From: Nocardioides malaquae
GTDB lineage: Bacteria > Actinomycetota > Actinomycetes > Propionibacteriales > Nocardioidaceae
NCBI RefSeq assembly: GCF_015070385.1
Contig: NZ_JADCSA010000008.1
Span: 62,001 to 126,000, forward strand
Direction of reading: 5' to 3'
DNA: 64,000 bases
Shown here: positions 47,141-54,388 of the stretch, piece after piece
Position numbering within the stretch: position 1 is the first letter of the stretch
Layout: every line of letters begins with the position of its first letter
Made by a program: the position numbers and the translations under genes
The notes under the pieces: model-generated
Seen by the model: only the letters and a program-made list of their open reading frames with translations
Database searches by the model: none
Told to the model about the DNA's origin: nothing

Positions 47141-49444
47141 ATGTCCGTCCCCGCGCACCGTCCGCCCCCGCCCTCGGGGCCGACCACGCCTGCCCGGACG
47201 CTCTCGGACCACCTGCGCGCCTGGCCCGACGAGGCCCTGGCCCACCTGCTGCACCACCGCCCCGACCTCGCCTCCCCCGCCCCCCACGACTCGGCGCAGC
47301 TGGCCTCTCGCGCGAGCGCGCGAGCCTCGGTGCTGCGGGCCCTGGACGAGCTCACGGTGCTGGAGCTGGCCGTGCTCGACGCCAGCGTGGTGCTGGGCCA
47401 CGCAACCCGGGACGAGCTGCTGGCGGTGGTCGCCGCCGACCCGGAGGTGGCCGGCCACGCCCTGGACCACCTGCTCGCCCTCGCCCTGGTGTGGCCCTCG
47501 ACCAGCGGCCTGCGGACGCTCGGTGGCGTGGCCGACGCCCTGCGGGGCGTCACTTCCCGCGGCGTCAGCGGGTTGCGCCCCGTCGTGCCGCACGCCCTCT
47601 CGAGTGCCGAGGCGGCCGCACGCGTCGACCGGCTCTCGGCGCCCGCCCGGGCGCTGCTCACCCACGTGGCCGACCAGGGCGGGGAGGCCACGACGGGACG
47701 CGCCCGCACGCCCCACTCTCCCGAGGAGGCCACCAGCCCGGTCGAGGAGGTGCTGGCCCACGGCCTGCTGGTCCCTACGCAGAACCAGACCTACCACCTG
47801 CCCGGCCAGGTGGGTCTGGCGTTGCGTGGCGGCACCACCACCTCCGCCCCCGTCGACGACGTCCCGCCCCTGGCGACCACCGAGCGCGACCCCGCGCTCG
47901 TCGACCGCGTCGCCGCCGGCGCGGCCTTCGAGTGCGTACGACGCACCGAGCTGCTCCTGGACCACTGGGGCACGCACCCACCCACGGTGCTGCGCAGCGG
48001 CGGCCTGGGCGTCCGGGACCTCAAGGCAGTGACGACCGAGCTGCACGTCGACGCCCACCAGGCCGGACTGCTGCTCGAGGTCGCCGTGGCCGCGGGGCTG
48101 CTGGCGGAGGGGTTCGACACCGACGGGGTCGCGGCGTGGCTGCCCACCCACGCCTTCGACACCTGGGCAGCGCTGGGCCCGGCCGAGCGGTGGGCGACGT
48201 TGGCGAAGGCGTGGTGGCACACCATGCGGTTGCCCGGCCTCGCCGGCACGAAGGACGCCACCGGACGCACCCGTAACGCGCTCGCGCCCGACTCCTCGAG
48301 CGCGCTGGCGCCCGAGGCGCGCGAGATGGCCCTGCGCGAGCTCGTGGACCTGCCCCGCGGGAGCGCGCTCGCGGCCGGCACGGGGGTGCCCTCACTGGTC
48401 GCCCGCCTGCGCTGGCTGCGCCCCAGACGACCCTCCTCCCGCGACGAGATGGTGGCCTGGGCCCTCGACGAGGCCGCTGCCCTGGGCTTGACCGGGATGG
48501 GCGCCGCTGCCGCCTGGGCCGCACCGTTCGTCGCCGGCGACGTCGCCGCGGCGGCCGAGGCAGTCGCCCCGGCGATGCCCGCCCCCGTCGACCACCTCCT
48601 GGTGCAGGCCGACCTGACGGCCGTCGCGCCCGGCCCCCTGACCCCGGAGCTCGCCCGGGCGGTGCACCTGCTGGCCGACGTGGAGTCCCGCGGCGGCGCC
48701 ACCGTGCACCGGTTCACCCCCACCTCGTTGCGCCGCGCCCTGGACGCGGGATGGTCGGGAGCGGAGATCCACGACTTCCTCGCCCGGACCTCGCGCACGC
48801 CCGTGCCGCAACCCCTCACCTACCTCGTCGACGACGTCGTACGCACCTTCGGGACGTTCCGCGTCGGGCACGCCGAGTCCTTCCTGCGGGCCGACGACGA
48901 GCAGGCCCTGACCGAGCTGCTGCTGCACCCGGGCGCGGCCTCGCTGGAGCTGCGGCGCCTGGCGCCGACGGTGCTCGTCTCCGCCCTGCCGGTCGACCTG
49001 CTGCTGCCCCGGCTGCGCGAGCTCGGGCAGGCGCCCGTCGTGGAGGCCGCCGACGGCACGGTGCACGTCGCGCGACCCGACCTGCAGCGCGCCCGCACCC
49101 CACGTACGCCCTCGCCCACCGCCACCGCGCGCGCCCGGGAGACGGCCCAGGTCGCCCGCGTCGTGGCGGCCGTGCGGGCCGGTGACCGGGCCGCCGCCGC
49201 GGCGGGCGAGCGACCCACCTCTGCCACCACTCCCCTGACTGCCCTGGCACTGCTGCGCGACGCGATCGACCAGGAAGCCACGGTCCTGATCGGCTATGTC
49301 GACAACCACGGCACCAGCACCGACCGGATCGTCGACCCGCTACGGCTCGAGGGTGGGCAGCTGCTCGCCTACGACCACCGCAGCGAGGACGAGAGGACCT
49401 TCTCGGTGCACCGGATCACGAAGGTCGGGCAGGCGGCGGACTGA
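47141..49444 (+). CDS. helicase-associated (XPB-partner) protein with WYL-like C-terminus
   Basis: 767 residues. It matches the large actinobacterial protein usually encoded next to the XPB helicase (Rv0862c-like in mycobacteria). The N-terminus resembles winged-helix repeats (TLSDHLRAWPDEALAHLLHH; ALDELTVLELAVLDASVVL; RTLGGVADALRG). The middle is Ala/Leu-rich helical. The last 80 residues (TVLIGYVDNHGTSTDRIVDP, then LLAYDHRSEDERTFSVHRI) look like a WYL/Sm-fold ligand or nucleic-acid domain. No helicase Walker motif is present. It may regulate or tether the XPB helicase encoded 0.9 kb downstream. Confidence 0.82.
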   Translation: MSVPAHRPPPPSGPTTPARTLSDHLRAWPDEALAHLLHHRPDLASPAPHDSAQLASRASARASVLRALDELTVLELAVLDASVVLGHATRDELLAVVAADPEVAGHALDHLLALALVWPSTSGLRTLGGVADALRGVTSRGVSGLRPVVPHALSSAEAAARVDRLSAPARALLTHVADQGGEATTGRARTPHSPEEATSPVEEVLAHGLLVPTQNQTYHLPGQVGLALRGGTTTSAPVDDVPPLATTERDPALVDRVAAGAAFECVRRTELLLDHWGTHPPTVLRSGGLGVRDLKAVTTELHVDAHQAGLLLEVAVAAGLLAEGFDTDGVAAWLPTHAFDTWAALGPAERWATLAKAWWHTMRLPGLAGTKDATGRTRNALAPDSSSALAPEAREMALRELVDLPRGSALAAGTGVPSLVARLRWLRPRRPSSRDEMVAWALDEAAALGLTGMGAAAAWAAPFVAGDVAAAAEAVAPAMPAPVDHLLVQADLTAVAPGPLTPELARAVHLLADVESRGGATVHRFTPTSLRRALDAGWSGAEIHDFLARTSRTPVPQPLTYLVDDVVRTFGTFRVGHAESFLRADDEQALTELLLHPGAASLELRRLAPTVLVSALPVDLLLPRLRELGQAPVVEAADGTVHVARPDLQRARTPRTPSPTATARARETAQVARVVAAVRAGDRAAAAAGERPTSATTPLTALALLRDAIDQEATVLIGYVDNHGTSTDRIVDPLRLEGGQLLAYDHRSEDERTFSVHRITKVGQAAD

Positions 49445-50258
49445 CTCCCTGCCCAGCGCCCGGCCCCGTCTCGGGTGCTGCGGTGGACGAGGGACCACGA
49501 CCGTGGCGCCACAGCTGCCGCCACGCTCGACCTGCGTACGCCAGTCCCACCACCCACGCCAGCACCATGCCCGGCCACGAGAGCCACCAGGGGGCGCGGG
49601 CAAGGGCGAACACCACCAGCAGGCAGAACGACAGCACGAGCGATGTCGTGGCCAGGCGCAGCTGCGGCAGACCCGGAGTCGTGAAGTCGGCACGGTGGTG
49701 TCGCCACTGCTGCGGCACCCACGCCAGGCACAGCACTCCCATCAGCACGAACCACACCGCGACCTGACCCTCGAACCCGACGGCCTGCGGCCGGCCGCGG
49801 AAGCTGGCCCAGCCGACACCCGAGGCGTCGACGACGCCCAGCGCCGTGTCGTCGCGCAGCAGGAGCACGACGGGCTTCTCCCAGTCGATGCGGCGGCGCG
49901 CAGTGACGCCGAGGTCGATGGGGACCTCCCGCGTGGCCGCTGACCCCGGCTCCACCCGGTAGGTGACGTACTCGTTGTCGCGGCCCCTCGCGGCGTCCGT
50001 GACCCGGAGGTCCACCACCAGATGTGCCGTGGAGCAGGGGGTCGTGACGCACCCCCGGGAAGAGTTCTCCCAGGCGGCCCGGACGTCCCGGTTCTCCCAG
50101 GCCCGGACGTCCTCACGTGTCTCGGCGACGCCGTCCGCGAAGCCCCACCCCAGCCCCCACAGCGCGAACGCCAGCGGCAGCAGCCACGCCACGTGCCACC
50201 GCGACGGCCGACGCCTGTGGAGCCAGTTGCCCTCGAGGCGCTCGCGGCTGAAGTCCAT
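49416..50258 (-). CDS. membrane protein of unknown function
   Basis: 280 residues. Helix 1 lies at about 22-42 (HVAWLLPLAFALWGLGWG). An extracellular-looking region of about 120 residues with two cysteines in SSRGCVTTPCSTAHLVVDLR (possible disulfide) follows. Then three helices (VAVWFVLMGVLCLAWVP; SLVLSFCLLVVFALARAPWW; GMVLAWVVGLAYAG). The family is not recognised; the layout resembles DUF3592-type proteins. The 3' end overlaps the end of the XPB-partner gene by 29 bases. Confidence 0.7.
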   Translation of the reverse strand: MDFSRERLEGNWLHRRRPSRWHVAWLLPLAFALWGLGWGFADGVAETREDVRAWENRDVRAAWENSSRGCVTTPCSTAHLVVDLRVTDAARGRDNEYVTYRVEPGSAATREVPIDLGVTARRRIDWEKPVVLLLRDDTALGVVDASGVGWASFRGRPQAVGFEGQVAVWFVLMGVLCLAWVPQQWRHHRADFTTPGLPQLRLATTSLVLSFCLLVVFALARAPWWLSWPGMVLAWVVGLAYAGRAWRQLWRHGRGPSSTAAPETGPGAGQGVSPPPARPS

Positions 50259-50318
50259 GCGGTCACCCTGCCTTTCTGCGGGACCGCTTCCGCGCCCGGG
50301 TCGTCATGCGGACGCCCG

Positions 50319-50324
50319 TAGGAT
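50319..50324 (+). promoter_or_regulatory. putative leaderless XPB -10 box
   Basis: TAGGAT, six bases, then GTG at 50331. Confidence 0.5.
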
Positions 50325-50330
50325 CGCTGG

Positions 50331-51965
50331 GTGAACGACGGCCCCCTGATCGTGCAGTCCGACAAGACGCTGCTGCTGGAGATCGACCACGAGCAGGCCC
50401 ACGAGTGCCGCCGGGCGATCGCGCCCTTCGCCGAGCTGGAGCGCTCGCCGGAGCACGTGCACACCTACCGGTTGACGCCGCTGGGCCTGTGGAACGCGCG
50501 CGCCGCGGGCCACGACGCCGAGGAGGTCGTCGACACCCTGCTGACCTACAGCCGCTACGCCGTGCCCCATGCCCTGCTCGTCGACGTCGCCGAGACGATG
50601 GCGCGCTACGGCCGGCTCCGGTTGGAGAAGCACCCGGTGCACGGGCTCGTGCTCGTGACGACCGACCGCCCGGTGCTGGAGGAGGTGCTGCGCGCCAAGC
50701 GGATCAAGGGCATGCTCGGCGACCGCATCGACGACGACACGGTGGCGGTGCACCCCTCCGAGCGCGGCAACCTCAAGCAGGCCCTGCTCAAGCTGGGCTG
50801 GCCCGCGGAGGACTGGGCAGGCTATGTCGACGGCGAGGCGCACCCCATCGACCTGGTCGAGGAGGGCTGGGCGTTGCGCGACTACCAGCGCGACGCCGCC
50901 GAGTCGTTCTGGCACGGCGGCTCGGGCGTCGTGGTGCTGCCCTGCGGCGCCGGCAAGACCATCGTCGGCGCCTCCGCCATGGCGCACGCCCGCGCCACGA
51001 CGCTGATCCTGGTCACCAACACCGTCTCCGCGCGGCAGTGGAAGGACGAGCTGCTGCGACGCACGACGCTCACCGAGGACGAGATCGGCGAGTACTCCGG
51101 CGCCGTCAAGGAGGTCCGGCCCGTCACCATCGCGACCTACCAGGTGCTGACGACTCGGCGGAAAGGTGTCTACCCCCACCTTGAGCTGCTCGACGCCCGC
51201 GACTGGGGCCTCATCGTCTACGACGAGGTGCACCTGCTGCCCGCCCCGATCTTCCGGATGACCGCCGACCTGCAGGCCCGCCGCCGCATCGGCCTGACCG
51301 CGACCCTGGTGCGCGAGGACGGTCGCGAGGGCGACGTCTTCTCCCTCATCGGGCCCAAGCGCTACGACGCCCCGTGGAAGGACATCGAGGCGCAGGGCTG
51401 GATCGCGCCCGCCGACTGCGCCGAGGTGCGCGTGAGCCTCACCGACGCCGAGCGACTGACGTACGCCGTCGCGGAGAGCGAGGACAAGTACCGTCTGGCG
51501 GCCTGCACGCCGCGCAAGCTCGAGGTCGTACGCCGTCTGGTCGAGCTGCACTCCGACCAACCGACGCTGGTGATCGGGCAGTACATCGACCAGCTCGACG
51601 AGATCGCCGAGATGCTCGACGCGCCGGTCATCAAGGGCGAGACGAGCGTGAAGGAGCGCCAGCGGCTCTTCGACGCCTTCCGGTCCGGTGAGATCTCGCT
51701 GCTGGTGGTCAGCAAGGTGGCCAACTTCTCCATCGACCTGCCCTCGGCGGAGGTCGCGATCCAGGTCAGCGGTTCCTTCGGCTCGCGTCAGGAGGAGGCG
51801 CAGCGCCTGGGCCGGCTGCTGCGACCCAAGGACGAAGGGAAGTCCGCGCACTTCTACACGCTGGTGTCGCGAGACACCGTCGATGCCGACTTCGCCGCGA
51901 ACCGGCAGCGGTTCCTCGCCGAGCAGGGGTACGCCTACCGCATCGTCGACGCGAGCGACCTGTAG
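50331..51965 (+). CDS. XPB/ERCC3-type superfamily 2 DNA helicase
   Basis: 544 residues. The N-terminal damage-recognition-like region runs to about 175. The helicase core follows: Q-like LRDYQRDAA, Walker A GAGKT at 206-210, DEVH at 298-301, motif III LTATL. Domain 2 has VLVIGQYIDQLDEIAE-like sequence and motif VI QRLGRLLRPK. Bacterial XPBs are 3'-5' helicases with an unclear repair role. The frame runs from the GTG at 50331, six bases after TAGGAT. It is widely conserved in actinobacteria beside the partner at 47141. Confidence 0.94.
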   Translation: MNDGPLIVQSDKTLLLEIDHEQAHECRRAIAPFAELERSPEHVHTYRLTPLGLWNARAAGHDAEEVVDTLLTYSRYAVPHALLVDVAETMARYGRLRLEKHPVHGLVLVTTDRPVLEEVLRAKRIKGMLGDRIDDDTVAVHPSERGNLKQALLKLGWPAEDWAGYVDGEAHPIDLVEEGWALRDYQRDAAESFWHGGSGVVVLPCGAGKTIVGASAMAHARATTLILVTNTVSARQWKDELLRRTTLTEDEIGEYSGAVKEVRPVTIATYQVLTTRRKGVYPHLELLDARDWGLIVYDEVHLLPAPIFRMTADLQARRRIGLTATLVREDGREGDVFSLIGPKRYDAPWKDIEAQGWIAPADCAEVRVSLTDAERLTYAVAESEDKYRLAACTPRKLEVVRRLVELHSDQPTLVIGQYIDQLDEIAEMLDAPVIKGETSVKERQRLFDAFRSGEISLLVVSKVANFSIDLPSAEVAIQVSGSFGSRQEEAQRLGRLLRPKDEGKSAHFYTLVSRDTVDADFAANRQRFLAEQGYAYRIVDASDL

Positions 51966-52028
51966 GGCTGGGGCAGGCGGGCCCACGATGCGCCCGAAGT
52001 TGTCGGTGGACGCTGGTTGGGTTGAGTC

Positions 52029-53483
52029 ATGGAAGCCACCGCCACTGTCGCCCCTGAATTGGGTGACCTGACTGCCGCCGAGTTGCTCGGTGCGGCGCGT
52101 CAGCGACGCTCGGTGGTGCAGCGTGGCGAGGCCGATCTCCTGGCGATCGCGTACGAGTGGGCCGTGGCGCATCCTGCTGACGAGGACGGTTGGAACGCGG
52201 CGGCGTTCCATCACCCGTTGGGTGATGAGCCGATCTCCGGTGACGGCACGCCGCTGGTGGCGGAGTTCTGCATCCCCGAGCTCGGGGCTGCGTTGGGGAT
52301 CTCCACCGACGCGGCGAAGAAGCTGATCGGCCAGGCGATCGAGATGGTCCACCGCCTGCCGCGGGTGTGGCGCCGCGTGCAGTCCGGGCGGGTGCCGGTG
52401 TGGCGCGCGAAGCAGGTCGCCGAGGCGACGATCCACTGCGACCCTGCCCTGACGCCGGAGGCGATGGCGTGGATCGACGCGCAGGTGTCGCCGTTCCTGG
52501 AGAAGATCGGTCGCGCGCAGATGGAGCGCATCGTGGCGCAGGCGATCGAGCTCTACGGGTTGGCGGCCCAGGAGCCGTCGCGGGATGAGGACAACGACGG
52601 CCGGTACGTCCACATCCACACCCCGATCGGGCCGTTCACCGGTTCGATGCGCATCGAGGCGGAGGTCTCGAACGCCGACGGGCACGACCTCGCCCACGCC
52701 CTCGCCGCGGGCGCGGCGGCGCTCAAGGCCGGTGGCTCCACCGCGTCACTGGACGTGCGGCGGTCGATGGCGCTGGGCGAGCTGGCGCGGCAGCAGACCT
52801 CGCTCGACCTGGCCAACGCTGAGTTCGAAGGCGACGACGGTGGCAGTGACGGCACTGGCACGGTGGCTGGCGCCGCCGACTCCGCCGACGGAACGGTGCA
52901 GCGCAAGGCCCGGCGGGTCGACCTGCACCTGCACTTCACCGCCGAGGTCCAGCCCGACGGCACCACCGGGATCAACCCGATCGGGTTCCTCGAGAACGGC
53001 CAGAAACTGGCCCTGCTGTCGCAGGTCCGGTCGTGGGTGCGGGGCACGCACACCGAGGTGCGGATCCTGCCGGTGATCGACCTCAACGAACAGATCACCA
53101 CGAGCAGGTACGAACCCACCGACCGGCTCCGGCGCCAGGTCATTCTCCGGGACCGCACCTGCGTGTTCCCGTGGTGCACCAGACCAGCCAGGTCCTGCGA
53201 CCTCGACCACGTCGAACCCTTCGACCACGACGCTGCCGGTGAAGACCGGCCACAACCAGGGCTGACCGCTACCCACAACCTGGCTCCCCTGTGCCGCGCT
53301 CACCACCGGTTGAAGACGCACACCGGATGGCGCCTCACCTCACCCGCCAGCGGCGTCTTCGAGTGGACCAGCCCCCACGGTCAACGCTTCCGACGCGACC
53401 GCCACGGCACCCACGACCTCACCCAGAGGCCAGACGGCGAACCACCACCCGTCCCGACCCCACGCTCCGCACCCACAGCCTGA
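52029..53483 (+). CDS. DUF222-HNH endonuclease family protein (13E12-repeat type)
   Basis: 484 residues. The DUF222 region covers roughly 15-340 (AEADLLAIAYEWAVAHP-like EADLLAIAYEW, AALGISTDAAKKLIGQA, RVPVWRAKQVAEAT). The C-terminal HNH domain has RDRTCVFPWCTRPARSCDLDH, EPFDHD and NLAPLCRAHHRLKT, with all metal and catalytic His/Asn/Cys positions. These proteins occur in many copies in actinobacterial genomes and are linked to the REP13E12 repeats; the role is uncertain. The ATG start is 60 bases after the helicase stop. Confidence 0.88.
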   Translation: MEATATVAPELGDLTAAELLGAARQRRSVVQRGEADLLAIAYEWAVAHPADEDGWNAAAFHHPLGDEPISGDGTPLVAEFCIPELGAALGISTDAAKKLIGQAIEMVHRLPRVWRRVQSGRVPVWRAKQVAEATIHCDPALTPEAMAWIDAQVSPFLEKIGRAQMERIVAQAIELYGLAAQEPSRDEDNDGRYVHIHTPIGPFTGSMRIEAEVSNADGHDLAHALAAGAAALKAGGSTASLDVRRSMALGELARQQTSLDLANAEFEGDDGGSDGTGTVAGAADSADGTVQRKARRVDLHLHFTAEVQPDGTTGINPIGFLENGQKLALLSQVRSWVRGTHTEVRILPVIDLNEQITTSRYEPTDRLRRQVILRDRTCVFPWCTRPARSCDLDHVEPFDHDAAGEDRPQPGLTATHNLAPLCRAHHRLKTHTGWRLTSPASGVFEWTSPHGQRFRRDRHGTHDLTQRPDGEPPPVPTPRSAPTA

Positions 53484-53499
53484 CCGCACTCGACCACAG

Positions 53500-53521
53500 C
53501 CCGTACGCACACGCGTACGGG
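53500..53521. terminator. bidirectional hairpin between HNH and gntR genes
   Basis: CCCGTACGC-ACAC-GCGTACGGG, 9-bp perfect stem between two convergent genes. There is no strong U-tract on either side. Confidence 0.55.
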
Positions 53522-53595
53522 CCAGTGGTGCGTCCGGCACTCCCCTCCGACCCTCGAACGGACAGCGCGGACGGGAGTAGAGCCCGGGGCCAGGC

Positions 53596-54315
53596 TCAGT
53601 TGGCGGGGCCCAGCTGGAGGTGGAGGGTGAAGCGGTCGGTGCGGTAGACGCTGCTGGAGACCTCGACCACGCGCTCGTCGTGCAACGCCCGGCGGGCGAC
53701 CCGCAGGACGGGGCTCGGGTCCTCGCCGGTGAGGTCGAGCAGCGTCCGCTCCTCGTCGCTGACCAGGTCCGCACGGATGGCGTCCTCCGACCAGGTCGGA
53801 CGCAGCTGGTGACGGTCCAGGGCCTGGTAGAGGCTCTCGGGCAGCGCGTCCAGCAACCCCGGCACGGTCTCGGGGGTGAGGTAGGCGTCCTGGATGCAGA
53901 TCGTCTCGCCACCGGCGCGGCGAATCCGCTTCCAGTGCACGACCGCGGCGCCGGGATCCGTCTGCAGCGCCCGAGCCACACCGGGCCCGGCCTGCTCGAG
54001 TCGGGCGAGGACCGTGGTCGACTCCGCCACCTGTCCGCGACGGGCCACCACCTCGCTGAAGCTGGTCACCTGCCCACGCTCGCGGCGGGGGCGAGCGACG
54101 AAGGTGCCACGGCCGGGCATCCGCTCGAGGAGGCCCTCGACGACCAGTGCGTCCAGTGCCTGGCGGACCGTCATCCGGGCCACGCCGAACTGGCTGACGA
54201 GCTCCCGCTCCGACGGCGCCGGAGTGCCCGGGGCGGCGCCCTGCACGAGGCTGCGCACGTGCTCGCGCACCACCACGTGCTTCAGCTCTCGCGCCGCCTC
54301 GACCCCTTGCTCCAC
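53596..54315 (-). CDS. GntR-family regulator, HutC/UTRA type
   Basis: 239 residues. The winged helix at about 18-75 has REHVRSLVQ, SERELVSQFGVARMTVRQAL and ERMPGRGTFVARP. The UTRA ligand domain covers the C-terminal two thirds (TSFSEVVARRG; VVHWKRIRRAGGETICIQDAYL; ISTD-like SSVYRTDRFTLHLQL). Ligands of this class are often sugar phosphates or amino-acid derivatives; here unknown. The GTG at 54315 has TATCCT six bases upstream. It is next to the ABC exporter genes on the same strand. Confidence 0.9.
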   Translation of the reverse strand: MEQGVEAARELKHVVVREHVRSLVQGAAPGTPAPSERELVSQFGVARMTVRQALDALVVEGLLERMPGRGTFVARPRRERGQVTSFSEVVARRGQVAESTTVLARLEQAGPGVARALQTDPGAAVVHWKRIRRAGGETICIQDAYLTPETVPGLLDALPESLYQALDRHQLRPTWSEDAIRADLVSDEERTLLDLTGEDPSPVLRVARRALHDERVVEVSSSVYRTDRFTLHLQLGPAN

Positions 54316-54321
54316 CTCGGC

Positions 54322-54327
54322 AGGATA
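54322..54327 (-). promoter_or_regulatory. putative leaderless gntR -10 box
   Basis: TATCCT, six bases, then GTG at 54315. Confidence 0.5.
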
Positions 54328-54388
54328 GGTCGGCCCACAGGCCCACGTCCGGCGAATCGGCAAGGCTTGACCGCCCCGCGCCGGCCCC

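Noticed and set aside
46316-48220. Long N-terminal extension of the PP2C frame (634 codons)
   Set aside because: The extension is antisense to the XPB-partner gene. The phosphatase has its own ATG at 47083 just before the first conserved motif.
50304-52697. 797-codon open frame on the minus strand opposite the XPB and HNH genes
   Set aside because: Antisense shadow; it spans two unrelated genes and the gap between them, and shows only Arg/Val/Gly/Asp-rich composition.
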